A stretch of 30,977 nucleotides of DNA from a virus. The stretch covers positions 1 to 30,977 of IMG/VR virus record IMGVR_UViG_3300047560_000802; one strand, written 5' to 3'. The position numbers and the translations under genes were made by a program. Shown piece by piece: positions 29,158 to 30,977 of this stretch; positions within the stretch are counted from its first letter, which is position 1, and every line of letters begins with the position of its first letter. The notes under the pieces were generated by a model. It was given only the letters and a program-made list of their open reading frames with translations, made no database searches and was not told where the DNA came from.

Positions 29158-29364
29158 TTACTTAGAGTTTAATAAAAGTGATTCAATACGGCTTGTTAAT
29201 GTCTCAAGAGCCTTTAATTCGTTGCCATCGTATTCAAATAATAGGTTTGAATAGATGTTAAGGATCATTTTTTGGGTGGTTGTGAGATTGTCAAAATCCC
29301 AGCCAGTTTTGAGGCAATAAGTCATTTTCATAGCCTCTTTCATTTGAGCGATCAATTCTTTCAT
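29158..29364 (-). CDS. First early protein, unknown, 68 residues
   Basis: MKELIAQMKEAMKMTYCLKT, then GWDFDNLTTTQKMILNIYSNLLFEYDGNELKALETLTSRIESLL. All-helical, slightly acidic, no motif recognised. As the first gene after the repeat-rich control region it should be among the earliest expressed, so a host-takeover role is possible. Start context TAAAACAAAACGTATG is identical over 16 bases to that of the annealase gene. Confidence 0.6.
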   Translation of the reverse strand: MKELIAQMKEAMKMTYCLKTGWDFDNLTTTQKMILNIYSNLLFEYDGNELKALETLTSRIESLLLNSK

Positions 29365-29520
29365 ACGTTTTGTTTTAGTTTAAAGTATGTCGGTTGTTCC
29401 ATTGGCGATACCGACCTAAACGCATTGTGAGATCAAAATTAATGGAATTATCGTACACAAAGTACACAATTAATCTTAATGCATTTTTTTAACAATAATT
29501 TAACAATTTTAACAAATAGC
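29365..29520. promoter_or_regulatory. Repeat-rich non-coding early control region
   Basis: Between the lysis terminator and the first early gene. Contents: an inverted repeat GTCGGT (29389-29394) / ACCGAC (29410-29415); tandem GTACACAA at 29453-29460 and 29462-29469; three TTTAACAA units at 29488, 29499 and 29508. No ORF of note and no perfect TAnnTTTG box; TACTTTAA near 29380 is a weak candidate. Probably operators and the early promoter; a packaging site is another option. Confidence 0.5.
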
Positions 29521-29553
29521 AAAAAAAGCCCCCCAAGTAGAAACTCAGAGGGG
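29521..29553 (-). terminator. Intrinsic terminator after lysis genes
   Basis: On the minus strand CCCCTC-(T)-GAGT, loop TTCT, ACTT-GGGGGG, C, then seven T (29521-29527). A 10-pair stem with one bulge, 27 bases after the lysozyme-like stop codon. It separates late from early transcription. Confidence 0.85.
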
Positions 29554-29579
29554 AACGTTGGTTTAAACGTATGAAGTCC

Positions 29580-30179
29580 TTAAATGGATTGTAGTATTAA
29601 GTCAGCCTCAGCCTCTCTCCTCCTTACCAGATCATCCAAACCTCTGGTTTCATTCAATCTTTTTGATCTTTCAACGGCATCTGCAATGCCCTCATAGTCC
29701 TGGTTGGAAATTAGATGCACCAATTCCCTCATTTCAGCCCTATTTTCGCCTTCTAATTTGATCCCCCTACACATTACCATTGAAACGATTGCCCCTCTTG
29801 TATCAGCGTTTAAATCGCCAATATTTGGGTAAATATGTTTTGCCATCAAATAATATCTGGGAATTGTCTTTTTGAGCAGCACATCGTATGCATTAAGATA
29901 TGGGATTGTAATCTTGTTAATGTCGCCAACCAGCATTTGTTTTGCTGGTATTCCCTTTAATCCTAACACCCTAAATAAAGCTGGGAAATAGTTTGGATTT
30001 ATGTTCCCACTCCAATCAGATATTAGTTGTTTTTGATACGAATAAGCCAAATTGTAACCGATCCCTATCTTGATCCCTCCAAAGCCTGGAAATGATGGTC
30101 TGTGCAATAATCTCTCATAGTAGCTTTTGCCACCAACCTCAAATTGTATTATCAGATCAATGGATTTCTTTGAGATCAT
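29580..30179 (-). CDS. Lysozyme-like endolysin
   Basis: A 199-residue protein. The N-terminus (IIQFEVGGKSYYERLLHRPSFPGFGGIKIGIGYNL) resembles the muramidase catalytic region of the GH24/pesticin-like group: Glu14 as acid, then G-G-x-x-I-G-x-G-Y-(D/N)-L. Here Asn replaces the more common Asp in GYDL, and no clear T4-type E-D-T triad is seen. DLNADTRGAIVSMVMCRG matches the later helix with D-x-x-x-A-L-V-S-(F/M)-V-x-N-R-G. No signal peptide, so it needs a holin. ATGA overlap with the M15 peptidase gene. Confidence 0.7.
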   Translation of the reverse strand: MISKKSIDLIIQFEVGGKSYYERLLHRPSFPGFGGIKIGIGYNLAYSYQKQLISDWSGNINPNYFPALFRVLGLKGIPAKQMLVGDINKITIPYLNAYDVLLKKTIPRYYLMAKHIYPNIGDLNADTRGAIVSMVMCRGIKLEGENRAEMRELVHLISNQDYEGIADAVERSKRLNETRGLDDLVRRREAEADLILQSI

Positions 30180-30643
30180 TTGTACGGCTCATAAGTTGTT
30201 TTCCCAGCTACTTTTTTAGCTTTTAATATTTGTTTTCTTTGTTTGCCAGTTGACTCATAAGAAACGTGCACCCAGTCTGGATTTGCATCTGTACCAAATT
30301 CCCAGATTAACTGATCAAACTCTAAATTGTCCTTAATGTAATCAAAGATCATTTTATTGGTTACTCCGTTTGGAGTGCCATCCATATCGATATCAATCGC
30401 TTCGCCAGAACAATGTTGTGAGGTACTGCTCCCCTTAACCAGAGCATTCAATTCAGCGGATCTGTAAGCAGAACTGATATGAATTGGGCATCTGAAATTG
30501 TTTCTTACTGGCTCAAACACTTTCTCAGCTAACAATTTAAAGTTCTCTATGTGCAATGAAGTTGGCATATTTGAAATGCCATTTCTCTTTGCTGAGTCGC
30601 TTCTAATAATTTCTGATAGGTCTAAATGTTCACTAATTTTCAT
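30176..30643 (-). CDS. M15-family peptidase, endolysin-type
   Basis: A 155-residue protein. Zinc-peptidase signature: HISSAYRSAELNALVKGSSTSQHCSGEAIDIDM (S-x-Y-R-S, then S-Q-H-x-x-G-x-A-x-D-(I/L)-D with His and Asp as zinc ligands) and PDWVHVSY with the third ligand His. Start LDLSEIIRSDSAKRNGISNMP is typical of the M15A group. It cleaves peptide bonds in the cell-wall peptide stem. With the lysozyme-like neighbour it makes a two-enzyme lysis set. Starts three bases after the 28-residue membrane peptide. Confidence 0.88.
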   Translation of the reverse strand: MKISEHLDLSEIIRSDSAKRNGISNMPTSLHIENFKLLAEKVFEPVRNNFRCPIHISSAYRSAELNALVKGSSTSQHCSGEAIDIDMDGTPNGVTNKMIFDYIKDNLEFDQLIWEFGTDANPDWVHVSYESTGKQRKQILKAKKVAGKTTYEPYK

Positions 30644-30645
30644 AT

Positions 30646-30732
30646 TTACATCATTTTAACAAAAAAATATGTTAAAGATACAACCCAAACGATTGCACCG
30701 ATCAATAAAGCTATTTTTTCATTTTTAGGCAT
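30646..30732 (-). CDS. 28-residue single-span membrane peptide
   Basis: ATG at 30730-30732, TAA at 30646-30648. Product MPKNEKIALLIGAIVWVVSL followed by TYFFVKMM: charged start, one hydrophobic helix. Its first 8 bases overlap the holin-like gene (ATGCCTAA) and it ends two bases before the M15 ATG, so it is embedded in the lysis operon. May tune the holin or help membrane disruption; unproven. Confidence 0.55.
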   Translation of the reverse strand: MPKNEKIALLIGAIVWVVSLTYFFVKMM

Positions 30733-30970
30733 CTAAATTCTTATTTCCTTTTACGTTTTCATAAGTTGATTTGAAAAATGCAGCAAACACTATTGCCACA
30801 AATGAGTGGTAGATTGTATCACTCACAACCAAATCTTTTTGAAATAACCCAGTGCCTATGTCAGAAATAGCAAACACACACATCATAAGAAATGCACCTA
30901 CACCTATTGCAATGGCAGCGTTTAACGGACTTTTGTCGCTAAATAAATGCCAAATAAAATTTTTTATCAT
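30725..30970 (-). CDS. Holin-like membrane protein
   Basis: An 81-residue protein with two hydrophobic segments: AAIAIGVGAFLMMCVFAISDIG (residues ~18-39) and TIYHSFVAIVFAAFFKSTYE (~53-71), and a basic end (NVKGNKNLDA). Size, two spans, charged C-terminus and place before two cell-wall enzymes fit a class II-type holin. The ATG at 30970 is 8 bases from the window edge, so an upstream extension cannot be ruled out. Confidence 0.65.
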   Translation of the reverse strand: MIKNFIWHLFSDKSPLNAAIAIGVGAFLMMCVFAISDIGTGLFQKDLVVSDTIYHSFVAIVFAAFFKSTYENVKGNKNLDA

Positions 30971-30977
30971 ATTAATG

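Noticed and set aside
29566-29580. AAACGTATGAAG on the plus strand, resembling the shared start context
   Set aside because: The plus-strand frame stops after seven codons, and it lies between a stop codon and a terminator of the minus strand.
1-30977. Prophage or temperate lifestyle, tRNA genes, CRISPR array, insertion sequences
   Set aside because: No integrase, excisionase, CI-like repressor, attachment-site repeat, cloverleaf, regular repeat-spacer array or transposase could be found by reading.

Overview
The window looks like most or all of the genome of a small tailed phage with a long non-contractile tail (siphovirus type) that infects a member of the Bacteroidota. This rests on three things: the DNA is AT-rich, several start sites carry TAnnTTTG promoter-like boxes (the Bacteroidetes -7 element) with almost no Shine-Dalgarno sequences, and the tail-fibre and lysis genes are of types familiar from Flavobacterium- and Bacteroides-type phages. 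Every supported gene lies on the minus strand, so transcription runs from high to low coordinates. Genes are packed tightly, with many ATGA and TAATG stop-start overlaps. I see no integrase, repressor, tRNA, CRISPR array or insertion sequence, so a strictly lytic life is the simplest reading.

Layout in the direction of transcription. (1) 30970-29580: lysis cassette (holin-like protein, 28-residue membrane peptide, M15 peptidase, lysozyme-like protein) closed by a strong terminator. (2) 29520-29365: the largest non-coding gap, rich in short repeats, probably the early control region. (3) 29364-23841: early genes. These include a ribbon-helix-helix protein, a stand-alone DnaA domain IV protein, a Bet/RecT annealase, an SSB-tailed protein, a winged-helix-like protein, a replication initiator that contains two iteron clusters (probable origin), and a NinG/Rap-type protein. 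(4) 23828-16810: a small unknown protein, small and large terminase, portal, a Dps-like (DUF5856-type) protein, a small conserved head protein, MuF-type head protein, HK97-type protease and major capsid protein, closed by a terminator. (5) 16709-7536: head-tail connectors, tail tube, tail chaperones with a probable -1 frameshift, tape measure, tail tip, then two further tube-like proteins, the second carrying a long string of domains joined by poly-threonine linkers. (6) 7526-1: two glycosyltransferase-like genes, a baseplate-type protein, a 1497-residue fibre and three small proteins, the last cut by the window edge.

The observations I rate highest are: (a) the poly-threonine tail protein directly followed by two glycosyltransferase-like genes, which suggests a phage-encoded glycosylated tail; (b) two clusters of three 11-bp tandem iterons inside the initiator gene, preceded by a promoter and a terminator-like leader hairpin that ends at the start codon; (c) a DnaA-domain-only protein with a perfect DnaA box just behind its gene, next to the promoter-like box of the annealase gene; and (d) the frameshift site joining the tail chaperones. 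All functions are inferred from sequence by eye; no database search was run.
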